DNA of 64,000 nt from Apilactobacillus zhangqiuensis. GTDB taxonomy: Bacteria; Bacillota; Bacilli; Lactobacillales; Lactobacillaceae. Positions 1-8,844 of the stretch are shown here, in pieces. Below the pieces are notes generated by a model. That model ran no database searches, had not been told where the DNA came from, and saw nothing but the letters and a program-made list of their open reading frames with translations. Location: the NCBI RefSeq assembly GCF_019656215.1, contig NZ_BPLK01000001.1:124001-188000 (forward strand). The letters are read 5' to 3'. The first letter of the stretch is position 1. Each line of letters starts with the position of its first letter. The position numbers and the translations under genes are program-made.

Positions 1-665
1 ATAGCTGTAACTGATACATAACCTAAATATGCAGCTAATCCTGTAATAACTAGGTCTGCTAGAACAGATGCTAATCCATCTGTTAAAACTGTTGCAAGCA
101 TGTCAGTTATTCTTGCTGTAATTGCAATTCCACCTGTTATTACACCTTGTGTTGTAGTCTTATTCATGTAAAGTCTTACATAATTCCAACCCATTGTTAC
201 TTTATTAGAACCATAACGATATAACATATGACCAAATTTTCTATTATTGTTATTCGTATTTGTGTTTGGAATATAATTAGTTATAGACTTACTTGCATGA
301 TTAACTGTAGTAAAAACTTTTTTATTATTCAATGATAATTTTATAGATTCATTAGCATTGTTGATTTGGGATTGGATTGTATCCAGTTCTTGTTTTGAAA
401 AATCTTTAGATGCTTCATCACTTAAGACGTATTGATTACCATCCATTGATATGTATTTATCAGCCTTTTTAAATAATTTTGAAATATTATTTCATTGTTT
501 TGATGTTGAATCTTTAGAAATAGAATTATTTTGTTCAACATGAGTAGATTTTACTGAATCAGCCAAAACTTTAGCGTTTGACATTCCTGGGACAGTAACT
601 CCTGCTAAAGTGATGGTTGAGAAAAGAATAATTCCAGTTCTTTTTAAAGATTTGTTTAAATTCAA
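1..665 (-). pseudogene. Secreted protein gene with internal stop codon, cut by window start
   Basis: On the minus strand a TTG start at 665 sits 8 nt after an AGGAGG ribosome site and opens a frame with a typical Sec signal peptide: a Lys/Arg-rich N-terminus (LNLNKSLKRTG), then a hydrophobic stretch, then a polar region. Codon 58 (bases 494-492) is TGA. The same frame then stays open to the window edge (base 1) with sensible sequence containing WNYVRLYMNK and a Gly/Ala-rich hydrophobic tail (VITGGIAITARITDML). The TGA is preceded by Lys-Gln and could arise from TGG by one change. I do not recognise the family; the layout (signal peptide, low-complexity Asn-rich middle, hydrophobic C-terminus) would fit a small secreted or bacteriocin-like protein, but that is a guess. 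The 3' end lies outside the window. Confidence 0.7.
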
Positions 666-874
666 AATGAAATCCTCCTAAAAATTAATTATGTAACTAA
701 TACAAAATATCATCATTTTTAACTTATTGTCAAATAAGTTTTTTAAATAACCTAATTATAGAATTATTTGTTGATTAAATTAAAATATTTTATTTTTGAA
801 TTTTTATACAAATAAAGACGCATCCTAATTATTAAGTTATCTACGCTTTTTGTGTTCTCCACAATTAGATTACT

Positions 875-1099
875 GAAAAGCCTGTCGTTTATAAAAATAC
901 ACGAAACGAAAAGGGCGTAAAAATTTATCTTAGCAATGTAGCTCCATCTACCATCAGAGTTTTTAACAGAGGAAAGGTAATTAAAGAATTCGTGGCAGAT
1001 TCTAGTGCAAATATAGTTTTTATTAACCAAAAGAAATTAAGAAAATCCAATTCAATCACAATTGATCAAAAGGAATTTCATAAAAAAGTGTTAGAGTAA
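875..1099 (+). pseudogene. 5'-truncated remnant with Ig-like domain character
   Basis: A plus-strand frame of 74 codons ending in TAA at 1099 reads as protein (KPVVYKNTRNEKGVKIYLSN, then a segment ending KLRKSNSITIDQ) but has no start codon or ribosome site; a TAG lies just upstream in frame. The pattern of alternating strand residues with a central Gly-Lys turn resembles the bacterial Ig-like modules of surface adhesins. I infer the 3' end of a deleted surface-protein gene. A Rho-independent terminator follows at 1145. Function is lost; family assignment is weak. Confidence 0.4.
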
Positions 1100-1144
1100 A
1101 AGTTCCTAAGTTATCAATTGGAGAAAACAATGTGATTAACTATT

Positions 1145-1171
1145 AAAAAAGAGCCGATTGGCTCTTTTTTT
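1145..1171. terminator. Rho-independent terminator after the remnant
   Basis: Hairpin GAGCC-gatt-GGCTC flanked by an A-run on the left and a T-run on the right, so it can work on both strands. Confidence 0.7.
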
Positions 1172-1195
1172 ATTGCATATATCGAATTTTATATC

Positions 1196-1309
1196 TTTAC
1201 AGTTGTCAGAAATGCAGGGATTGAGGATAAGAAAAAATTAATTATTTCCAATGAAGCAGAGAATTTCATTCGTGAAATTACTGAAAATCAAGATGATAGT
1301 GAATTTTAA
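1196..1309 (+). pseudogene. Short coding remnant without start
   Basis: An open plus-strand frame of 37 codons (FTVVRNAGIEDKKKLIISNE and on to a Glu/Asp-rich end) closes with TAA at 1309 and is followed at once by a terminator hairpin. It has no ribosome site or start codon. I read it as the tail of a deleted gene; the family cannot be named. Confidence 0.25.
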
Positions 1310-1343
1310 AAAAGACCAGGAATATGTCCTGACCTTTTTTATT
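1309..1343 (+). terminator. Terminator hairpin
   Basis: Imperfect stem AGACCAGGA / TCCTGACCT with an A-run before and six Ts after. Confidence 0.55.
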
Positions 1344-1455
1344 TAATTTTTTTTTGAAAATAGAAATTATACAGAAAAATGTTTCTAATAGAGAGATTAA
1401 ATTCGTTTGTGTTTTCTCCTATAAATTCTGTGAATTTCGGAATATTAATTAAGAA

Positions 1456-2041
1456 CTATATGTCTTTGTTTAAATATTGTTCATATAGTTTATTTTCTTT
1501 ACTTAACAAGTCAAAAGCAGTTATAGTATCTAATTTTATTAAATTATTTTTTTCTTGTATTTCACTTTCAAAAGTTTGTTGATACCTTTCTTCATCTAAA
1601 ACGATGTGATTCTTGTCATATGCGATTATGTTTCCTTTATGGAAGTTTTCATCAACACTTGTACAAAGTGATATAACTTTTCTGTTACTCAAGAAAGTTT
1701 GGATAATATCATCCAGTTTTTTATTACGTATACTGCTCATTTCTTTTTTCAACTCAAAAGGATCGTATATATCATTCTTTTTATTGCTGTTGACGTAATG
1801 AGTAAAAACATTTGTATAGTTGGTATTTAAAGATATTTTAGAAATATCGTTTTATTAGTAATAATGTATATGAATCTAAGAGTCCAGAATCATCTAGTGT
1901 TTCAACCAATAGATAATTACCTTTTTCTGACACAATAATTCCCAAAATAAAATCTTCAAACTCAAAGTTATCCCTGGATTTTGAGTATATCTCTAAAACA
2001 TCATTATTATCGATATACTTATTTATATTGCTATCAATCAA
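1456..2041 (-). pseudogene. Frameshifted gene with two Sm-like domains
   Basis: Two adjacent minus-strand frames are one gene broken by a single base. The first starts at TTG 2041, 9 nt after an AAGGAGGG ribosome site, and encodes GIIVSEKGNYLLVETLDD then SYTLLLIKRYF-stop at 1838. If one base is dropped from the TTTT run at 1850-1853 the protein reads on as LLINDISKISLNTNY, through FTHYVNSNKKNDIYDPFELK, into the second frame (KGNIIAYDKNHIVLDEE and LIKLDTITAFDLLSKEN), ending at 1456. The rebuilt product is about 194 residues with two copies of a short beta-barrel pattern like Sm/LSM folds. Function unknown. It lies 15 bases downstream of the PucR-type gene, so it may be co-transcribed with it. 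Programmed frameshifting is possible, but the site is not a classic slippery heptamer. Confidence 0.65.
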
Positions 2042-2056
2042 ATAAATTAGCCCTCC

Positions 2057-3250
2057 TTAGTGGTGAATTAAGTATAATTTGGTAGCCATTCTGAGTTGTT
2101 CACTATCTGAAACATCGTTTAGGCTCATGTTAAGTAGTTTTTCCAGCTTCTTTAATCTATAAACGGCGGTATTTCTATGAATGAATAGATCGTTGGCCGC
2201 CATTGAAATCGATTGATTATCGGCGTAGTAGTAGGAAAGCAATTCGATTAATTCATCTTTTTCGTCATCCTTTAGGTTTAAAACAGGACCGAGGATGGCG
2301 TCGACAAACATGTCGGCTTCTTTCTTTGGTACTAGGCTCAAGATATCTTCAACCTGTTGCGGGATGAACTTATTTGGCTTCAATATGTTTTCACGTTTAG
2401 CGACATCCAAGGCTTCATCGGCTTCACGAAGTAACTTCTTGAATTGAATCAGTGGCTTGGCATCGTCGGTGTATCCGATTTGCGTCTTTGATCCAACAAA
2501 GTTTTCGTGGATGAACTTACTTAGTTCGTTTAATAATGGTAACAAACTCTTTTTAGTTTCGACCAAAATGAATGGCTTGAAATGCCATGAAATCAAGATG
2601 ATTGGGATTTGTAACTTTTCAAAGTACCAGTAGATATAGTCGTTAACACGGTGCATATCTTCTTGGTGGTGTCCGGTGTCGACGGAATTAATTTCGTCGA
2701 TTTCAAACGCCTTATACATTGAATTAGAGTCTAGTCCGTTTAGTTTCAAAGTATCTTCGAAGGCATTTTCCGGTAGGTTTTGCGCCAAGATGGTGTCGAA
2801 CAATTCGTTGCGACGTTGTCTAACTTGGTTCAAATTAATGCTGACCTGCATGCTTTCTAGACTTAGGAGGTTGACCATGTTTTCAATCAATAATTGAGAG
2901 CTTAAATCTTCTGGCATCTTCATCGAAAATACCACAAATCTGCGGGTCAACTTGTCCATAGTCTTTAGTGGATAGATGCTGTACTTGTCCAAAAGGGTGA
3001 CCGGTTCGGTTAGTTCGATGAGTTTTAGATCATGAGTTACGGATTCGAAGAGGGATGCATCCATCTTTGCGTTTTCACTGTATGAACGAAGGCGACCGAA
3101 AACATCCATAATATATGCATCACAATTTATTAATTTGGCAATATGGGTAAGAATTTCGTCATCGTCTTTGCTGGCTAATATGTATTTTGATATGTCTAAA
3201 GTATCGTTCATGATTTTCTTTAACTGTTCAGCTTCATTATTTGATGGCAT
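2057..3250 (-). CDS. PucR/CdaR-type transcriptional regulator
   Basis: A 397-residue cytoplasmic regulator. The N-terminal third resembles a GAF-like sensory region (ILTHIAKLINCDAYIMDVFG). The C-terminal 65 residues are the PucR-family helix-turn-helix (ELIELLSYYYADNQSISMAA, then LFIHRNTAVYRLKKLEKLL), in which the HRNT.YRLKK core is diagnostic. Two in-frame ATGs compete: 3256 is 1 nt from the AGGAGG ribosome site and 3250 is 7 nt away, so I choose 3250. Family members control purine, sugar-diacid or amino-acid catabolism, but no matching pathway gene adjoins it, so the target is unknown. The gene downstream is the frameshifted Sm-like gene. Confidence 0.85.
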   Translation of the reverse strand: MPSNNEAEQLKKIMNDTLDISKYILASKDDDEILTHIAKLINCDAYIMDVFGRLRSYSENAKMDASLFESVTHDLKLIELTEPVTLLDKYSIYPLKTMDKLTRRFVVFSMKMPEDLSSQLLIENMVNLLSLESMQVSINLNQVRQRRNELFDTILAQNLPENAFEDTLKLNGLDSNSMYKAFEIDEINSVDTGHHQEDMHRVNDYIYWYFEKLQIPIILISWHFKPFILVETKKSLLPLLNELSKFIHENFVGSKTQIGYTDDAKPLIQFKKLLREADEALDVAKRENILKPNKFIPQQVEDILSLVPKKEADMFVDAILGPVLNLKDDEKDELIELLSYYYADNQSISMAANDLFIHRNTAVYRLKKLEKLLNMSLNDVSDSEQLRMATKLYLIHH

Positions 3251-3410
3251 GGGCATTCCTCCTGATTTACGTTTTTATTGTGCCTAATATTACCACAATG
3301 AATTTGATATTAAACAAAAGATACTCCATATTAAAGTTATTTACATCGATGTGTGAAAGTGATACGGTTAAGGCTAACATTAATTTTGGATTAGAGAGAG
3401 GTTATATAAG

Positions 3411-3761
3411 ATGAAAAAAGCAGTTCTCATAATTGTGGCAGCGATTGGCGTCTTGGTAGTGGCAGTTCTTGCCTTTAATATTTACAAGCAATCTGATTTC
3501 AGTGTGCAAAATGAATATTACGGTATCGTTCAAAACGATAAAAGTTTGAAGAAATATTGTAAGGAACCAGCAGTTATTAAGTTCATTCAAAAACATCGTA
3601 AAGAACATCCGAAATTTACTGATAACCAGGGGTCGGGAAACCTTTTATACTATGTTGTTACATATAGAAACAAATCTTTAACCATTGGTGTTGACGGAAG
3701 AGTTGATAGTAGCGGAACTAAAATCACCAAAATTTTTAATGATAGTGATTTAAGCAAATAA
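3411..3761 (+). CDS. Small membrane-anchored or secreted protein, unknown function
   Basis: 116 residues: a short basic start (MKK), one long hydrophobic segment at about residues 4-23, then a polar extracellular domain with a single Cys. There is no lipobox, so the hydrophobic helix is either an uncleaved anchor or a signal peptide. A GAGAGAGG ribosome site precedes the ATG and a strong terminator follows, so it is a monocistronic gene divergent from the PucR-type regulator. I do not recognise the family. Confidence 0.7.
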   Translation: MKKAVLIIVAAIGVLVVAVLAFNIYKQSDFSVQNEYYGIVQNDKSLKKYCKEPAVIKFIQKHRKEHPKFTDNQGSGNLLYYVVTYRNKSLTIGVDGRVDSSGTKITKIFNDSDLSK

Positions 3762-3763
3762 AC

Positions 3764-3795
3764 AAAAGACACTCCTAAACAGGAGTGTCTTTTTG
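3764..3795 (+). terminator. Rho-independent terminator
   Basis: Perfect 10-bp stem AGACACTCCT / AGGAGTGTCT with AAAC loop and a T-run. Confidence 0.85.
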
Positions 3796-3797
3796 AT

Positions 3798-3947
3798 CTA
3801 TCTAATAAAGTTAACGATTGATTGAATAATGTGGGGAAGCTTCAAAAAGATGTCTGAAGGTTCAATATGTAATAGGGTTAAGTGAAAAGCAATTGAGTTA
3901 GAAATCATTTCGGCGATTCCATGAAGTAAAGCGAAAATAAATTGCAC
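3798..3947 (-). CDS. Possible 49-residue hydrophobic peptide
   Basis: A GTG at 3947 lies 6 nt after an AGGAGTG ribosome site and opens a short frame (MQFIFALLHGIAEMISNSIA onward) rich in hydrophobic and aromatic residues. It ends just before the bidirectional hairpin at 3764. A longer upstream start exists but has no ribosome site. Small size and lack of recognised family make this tentative. Confidence 0.35.
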   Translation of the reverse strand: MQFIFALLHGIAEMISNSIAFHLTLLHIEPSDIFLKLPHIIQSIVNFIR

Positions 3948-4020
3948 GACAAACACTCCTATAAATTTTATTAATCTAATTCTAATTCTATTATGAAAAA
4001 ATAACAAGTTAAGAAAATAT

Positions 4021-4051
4021 AAAAAAACTCCAACCGAAGTTGGAGTTTTTG
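4021..4051 (-). terminator. Terminator of manganese catalase gene
   Basis: Stem AACTCCAAC / GTTGGAGTT with a CGAA loop; T-run on the minus strand side. Confidence 0.8.
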
Positions 4052-4108
4052 TTTGGATTAATAAGTTTAATTGTCGTATTTCGAAAATTGTAGGAGTAAA
4101 GGTAGAAA

Positions 4109-4915
4109 TTAGCCTTGGTCGTTGTGTAAACGAGGGTCAGCTGGTTTAACTTCTGGAATACCACCCATAGCTTCTGGGTTTTCTTGGTAAGTGAACTTTT
4201 GACCGTCTTTAGCAACTTGGCCTTCGAATTCACGTGAACCTTCACCATCAGAGAAGTTCATTAGAACGTGAGCGTATTCGCTGTGTTCGATATCGTGCAT
4301 GTTACCAGGAACGATAACACCGTATTTTTCTTCTAGTTCTTCTTGAGCCTTCATGAATTGTAGTTGGTGTTGAGTTTCACGAGCTAATAGGAACTTCAAC
4401 ATGTCACGAACACCTTCGTCATCAGTCATGTCGTATAGACGGCTAACTTGTAGACGAGCTTGTGATTCACGAACAACGTTGAAACGCATGTCAGCAACTA
4501 GGTTACCTGATGAAGTAACGTAACCAGCGTTCCATGCAGCACCGTTAGGGTTGTTTAGACCAGCGTTTAGACCATGAACTAATGCATGTTCTGGGTCCAT
4601 ACCTGAAAGTAGGGCAGCCTTAGCTGGGTCATTCTTCATTTCTTCAGTAGTCATAGTAGTTGGTGCACCTTCTAATAGGTAACCAATCATAGTTGAAATC
4701 ATTTCAACGTGACCAATTTCTTCAGTACCAGTGTCTAATAGTAAGTCTTTGTACTTTTCGTCACCAGTTGATGACCAACCTTGTGATAGGTATGACATCA
4801 TACCAGTAGTTTCACCCCATTGACCACCTAGGGCTTCTTGTAGACGACGAGCCATAATTGGATCTGGACGATCTGGCTTAGCGTTGTATTGTAGTTTACG
4901 AGTATGTCTGAACAT
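4109..4915 (-). CDS. Manganese (non-heme) catalase
   Basis: Splits hydrogen peroxide to water and oxygen with a di-manganese centre; cytoplasmic. The 268-residue length and sequence match the Lactiplantibacillus plantarum type. The metal ligands known in that enzyme are visible: Glu35 (in GGQWGE), Glu66 and His69 (in TEEIGHVE), and Glu150 and His183 (in NVVRES and RETQHQ). The ATG is preceded by GGAAAGAGGT. It is monocistronic with its own terminator. Because lactic acid bacteria do not make heme, this enzyme protects without an external cofactor, unlike the heme catalase at 56698. No clear PerR box was found upstream. Confidence 0.95.
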   Translation of the reverse strand: MFRHTRKLQYNAKPDRPDPIMARRLQEALGGQWGETTGMMSYLSQGWSSTGDEKYKDLLLDTGTEEIGHVEMISTMIGYLLEGAPTTMTTEEMKNDPAKAALLSGMDPEHALVHGLNAGLNNPNGAAWNAGYVTSSGNLVADMRFNVVRESQARLQVSRLYDMTDDEGVRDMLKFLLARETQHQLQFMKAQEELEEKYGVIVPGNMHDIEHSEYAHVLMNFSDGEGSREFEGQVAKDGQKFTYQENPEAMGGIPEVKPADPRLHNDQG

Positions 4916-5212
4916 AACAGTACCTCTTTCCTTAGATGTTCAAGGCGGTAGACGATTTTATTAAACCCAAGTTAGAGCTTTATCCCAATAAATAAAAATC
5001 GATCCTATATTACATCTTAATTGTTTTTTATTGTCCAAAATATCCATACGTTTTGTATTAATATTTTGTGTACGATTTAATATACCACAACCGAATAATT
5101 GCACCAAAGATTATGACTCGAAAAACATAAAATTTTTTCAATTAAAAAATTATAATTCACATAAACGCCGTCTTAATAACATTTTTGAAGAGTAACTAAA
5201 TGTTTGAAATGT
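4916..5212. other. AT-rich intergenic region between divergent genes
   Basis: Holds the divergent promoter regions of manganese catalase and rexBA. I see AT-rich tracts but no gene or RNA fold that I can support. Confidence 0.5.
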
Positions 5213-5241
5213 CTGACACATCTTTTCACGTATTATATAAT
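5213..5241 (+). promoter_or_regulatory. Sigma-A promoter of rexBA
   Basis: -35 CTGACA (5213-5218), 17-bp spacer, perfect -10 TATAAT (5236-5241), about 34 bp ahead of the rexB start. Confidence 0.7.
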
Positions 5242-5274
5242 TAGAATATTAATTCATGAAAAAGGGGTAATGAA

Positions 5275-8200
5275 ATGTCTTTACAATTTATTTTGGGAAC
5301 CGCTAGCTACGACCATGAAGAAGTCATCGTTGATTCACTGAAAGAATCAATCAATAATCACCCTGATGATGAATTCTTCTATTTAGTTCCAAACCACATT
5401 AAGTTTGAATCCGAAGTGCAAGCTTTAAAGGATTTAAACACCGATAATGAACCAATTTACGCCGAAAGTAAGTTCCAGACTTTCTCCATTACCCGACTTG
5501 TCTGGTATTACATGAAGAATAATCAGGAATACCAAAAGACAAGACTAAGCGACTCCGGTATCAGCATGCTGATCTACCAAATCTTAATCGATCACCAGGA
5601 TGAATTGACCGTTTTTAGGGGTGAAACCGGCCAACCTGGTTTTATTCAAAAATTAGCTCAACAAATCAGTGAAATGCAAGCCGGCCAAATTTCTGCCGAC
5701 AATTTAGAAAAAATCGTCGACAACAACGACAAAATAAACGCTGGATTGCGCGATAAAATGCATGATTTCATCATCATTTACCGCGCTTTTGAGGAACAAA
5801 CACAAGGAATCTACCTATACAAATCAGATGTTTTAAATCTTTTCTGTCGTTTCATCGAAAATGACGAATTAGACCTATCCCACAGTCATTTCTACTTCAA
5901 TGGATTTAACCAATTTACCGCCCAAGAAGCCAAATTGGTGGAATTACTAATCAAGCGCTCCGCTGGGGTCACCATCGGTTTTAACTTGGATCGTAAGTAT
6001 CCTGACGAATTACCACAAGGACCTAACTTATTCTTCCAATCAGCTAAGTGGTATAACCGTTTCTACAACATTGCCCGTGCCAACAACGTTCCCGTGTTGG
6101 TCGATAAAATGGCGAAGAATCTTCGCGTGTCCGATGATTTACACAAACTAGATACATACTGGGCACAATCAACAGGACTGGGCGATATCGACAAGAGCGA
6201 ACTAAGTAACTCTGATAGTATTCAGGTCTATCGTGCTGATAGTCCGTTTGCCGAAGTGGAAAATATTGCCGTCAAGATTCGCCAAATGGTCGCTCATGGT
6301 GGCTACAAATACTCCGATTTCTTAATATTGACTCGTCACTTGGACAAATACCAAAACGTAATCAAACCAGTGTTTAAACTACTCGACATTCCTGCGTTTA
6401 ACGACGTTACCAAATCAATGGAAGACCATCCATTGGTGGAATTAATCGATGCGCTTTTCAGTCTAGAAAATGGTTCTCGTAAGTATCAATATCAAGATGT
6501 AATGCGACTATTGAAGACAGAATTAATGGTCCCAGGTGATGGTAATGGTAACTTTATGAAGACTGATGATTACCGACAATATGTGGCATTAACCGAAAAC
6601 TTGGTACTAAAGAATGGTTATGAAGGTTCTCGTTGGACTCAAAAGGAAGACTGGCAATACGCATGGTTATCAGATAGTGATTTTGGTGTGCAAGCAGATA
6701 AAATGCGTAACATTTCCGGGAAAATTAACGTAATTAGACACTTTATTGGTGATAACTTCCCACCATTCTTCAAGAAGTTGCGAAATGCCAAGACCGGTCA
6801 AGAAGCCGCAGCCACATTATTCCAATTTCTAGTGGACATGGGAGTGGTTAGAAGACTAAAGGAATGGCGTAACGACTCCATCTTAAAGGACAACCTATTG
6901 GATGCTGCACAACCAGAACAGGTATGGCAAACATTCTGTAATTTATTGGACGACTACGTTTCAATCTTAGGTGACCGTGAATTTGTTTCCGACGACTTTT
7001 TGAGTCTTCTTCAAAGTGGATTCTCAGGTGCCAACTACTCACAAATTCCATCAACATTGGACCAAGTTGCCATTTCTGAAAGTGGAATCGTTCAAATGAA
7101 TAATAGAAAAGTGGTCTTCATGATGGGTGCGACCGACGAAGTAATGCCTGATAAGATTACCAATGAAGCACTATTTAGTGACGCGGACCGTGATGATTTG
7201 CGTGACTTCTTTGATGATGACCAATACTTGCGTGAAACTTCTGAAAACCAAATGGCCAACGATCCATTCCTAAACTATCTAGCATTCCTATCAGGTAGTG
7301 AAAAGCTAATCTTTTCCTATAGTTTAGGCGATAGTGACGAATCATCAGTGGCCATTTCACCATATGTTTCCAGAATTGCGGAACACTTTGATATTGATAT
7401 CCAACACATTTCCAGTCATCCTACTGCTGATGCCAAGGATATCTACGAATATGTTGGAACTTATCGTTCAACACTTCGTCACTTAGTTCAAGCCAGCCAA
7501 GATGCCAAAATAAATAACTCTAATTTGGCACCAGCATGGCAATATGTATACAACAAACTAGATCAAAACCTAAACTACCGTGATTTAACCAACAAACTAT
7601 TGGGTGGTTTGGACTACAACAACACACCTACTCAATTGTTGCCAGAAATCGTTACTGGTTTATACGGCGATAAAATCAATACTTCCATCTCTAAGTTGGA
7701 ACAATTTTACAGCAACCCATACGAATACTTCTTGCGCTATGGTTTGAAGCTAAAAGAACGTGATGTCTTTGACTTATCTCCAGCAAGTACCGGTCAGTTC
7801 TATCACGAATCAATGGACCACTTGATGCGCATCGTAAATTCAGAACACATCGACTTGGAAAACTTGGACAAACAAGCAATCAATGAATTGGTTGATACTG
7901 TTGTTGCCAAGATGTTAGAAGATCCAAACGACTTCCAATACACCATCTTGAGCAGTTCTAGTCGAATGAATTACATCAAGAACCAATTGATTAAGACCGT
8001 TAAACACACAATCGAAACCATTCAAAAACAAAGTAAGTACACACCAATGCGTGCGAAAAAGACCGAAATCTCATTCGGTCAAGTTGGTCATAAGGATGAT
8101 TTGAAACCACTTAGTTTTGAATTGCCTAAGAGCAACGAACTAACCACTGCAAAGTTGGTTAACGTTCGTGGTCGAATCGATAGAATCGATTCAATGAATG

Positions 8201-8844
8201 TCGATGGCAAGAACTACCTAGGAATTGTCGACTACAAGTCCAGTGAACGTAAGTTGGACTTCTCACGTGTCTACGACGGAACTTCTATGCAAATGATGAC
8301 CTACATCGATGTGTTAGCGCACAACCTAGGCATCATCGATGAAGAAGAAAAGGCCGCCTTGGCCGGTGCCGTATACATGCACATCTACAATCCTAAGTAC
8401 ACCAAGGATGATTTGAAGAAATCATTTGAAGAAGCGGTATTAAGCAAACAAAAATACCAAGGGATTCTAGTTAACGACGGTGAGTTATTGGATAAGATTG
8501 ATAAGACCATCGCAGATGACAAGTACGGTTCATCCAATGTTTACCCATTGAGAAAGAAAAAGGACGGTAGTTTCTACAAGTCCAGTCCAATCGTGCAACC
8601 TGAAGACTTGGACCTATTGCTATCTCACAACGAGGACCTAATTAAGAAGGCCGGATTGGAAATCTTTACTGGAAATATCGATTTGAAACCAGCGCGCTTT
8701 GGTCAAAACCAAGACGCAATGCAATTTACACCTTATCGTTCAATCATGCAGTTCGATCCGCTATTGAATGAAAACAACTATAGAGACGTGCCTAACTACT
8801 CGTTAGAAGACGTCTTGAAAATGCTAAGGGGGGACAATCAATAA
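5275..8844 (+). CDS. rexB: ATP-dependent helicase/deoxyribonuclease subunit B (RexB/AddB)
   Basis: A 1189-residue subunit of the RexAB (AddAB) helicase-nuclease that processes double-strand ends for RecA-dependent recombination. The N-terminus (FILGTASYDHEE) replaces the Walker A found in classical AddB, as is usual for RexB. The C-terminal nuclease domain is intact: VRGRIDRID followed by GIVDYKSSERK gives the acidic residues and the DYK of the RecB-nuclease fold. The four iron-sulphur cysteines of AddB proteins are not seen, as in the RexB subgroup. Its TAA overlaps the rexA ATG by one base, so the two are translationally coupled. Confidence 0.93.
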   Translation: MSLQFILGTASYDHEEVIVDSLKESINNHPDDEFFYLVPNHIKFESEVQALKDLNTDNEPIYAESKFQTFSITRLVWYYMKNNQEYQKTRLSDSGISMLIYQILIDHQDELTVFRGETGQPGFIQKLAQQISEMQAGQISADNLEKIVDNNDKINAGLRDKMHDFIIIYRAFEEQTQGIYLYKSDVLNLFCRFIENDELDLSHSHFYFNGFNQFTAQEAKLVELLIKRSAGVTIGFNLDRKYPDELPQGPNLFFQSAKWYNRFYNIARANNVPVLVDKMAKNLRVSDDLHKLDTYWAQSTGLGDIDKSELSNSDSIQVYRADSPFAEVENIAVKIRQMVAHGGYKYSDFLILTRHLDKYQNVIKPVFKLLDIPAFNDVTKSMEDHPLVELIDALFSLENGSRKYQYQDVMRLLKTELMVPGDGNGNFMKTDDYRQYVALTENLVLKNGYEGSRWTQKEDWQYAWLSDSDFGVQADKMRNISGKINVIRHFIGDNFPPFFKKLRNAKTGQEAAATLFQFLVDMGVVRRLKEWRNDSILKDNLLDAAQPEQVWQTFCNLLDDYVSILGDREFVSDDFLSLLQSGFSGANYSQIPSTLDQVAISESGIVQMNNRKVVFMMGATDEVMPDKITNEALFSDADRDDLRDFFDDDQYLRETSENQMANDPFLNYLAFLSGSEKLIFSYSLGDSDESSVAISPYVSRIAEHFDIDIQHISSHPTADAKDIYEYVGTYRSTLRHLVQASQDAKINNSNLAPAWQYVYNKLDQNLNYRDLTNKLLGGLDYNNTPTQLLPEIVTGLYGDKINTSISKLEQFYSNPYEYFLRYGLKLKERDVFDLSPASTGQFYHESMDHLMRIVNSEHIDLENLDKQAINELVDTVVAKMLEDPNDFQYTILSSSSRMNYIKNQLIKTVKHTIETIQKQSKYTPMRAKKTEISFGQVGHKDDLKPLSFELPKSNELTTAKLVNVRGRIDRIDSMNVDGKNYLGIVDYKSSERKLDFSRVYDGTSMQMMTYIDVLAHNLGIIDEEEKAALAGAVYMHIYNPKYTKDDLKKSFEEAVLSKQKYQGILVNDGELLDKIDKTIADDKYGSSNVYPLRKKKDGSFYKSSPIVQPEDLDLLLSHNEDLIKKAGLEIFTGNIDLKPARFGQNQDAMQFTPYRSIMQFDPLLNENNYRDVPNYSLEDVLKMLRGDNQ

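Noticed and set aside
764-1030. Minus-strand 88-codon frame
   Set aside because: It lies antisense to a better plus-strand remnant (875-1099) whose translation looks like protein; no ribosome site.
5135-5160. Possible PerR box near the manganese catalase promoter
   Set aside because: Only one half (ATTATAA) fits; the other arm matches at 3 of 7 bases.
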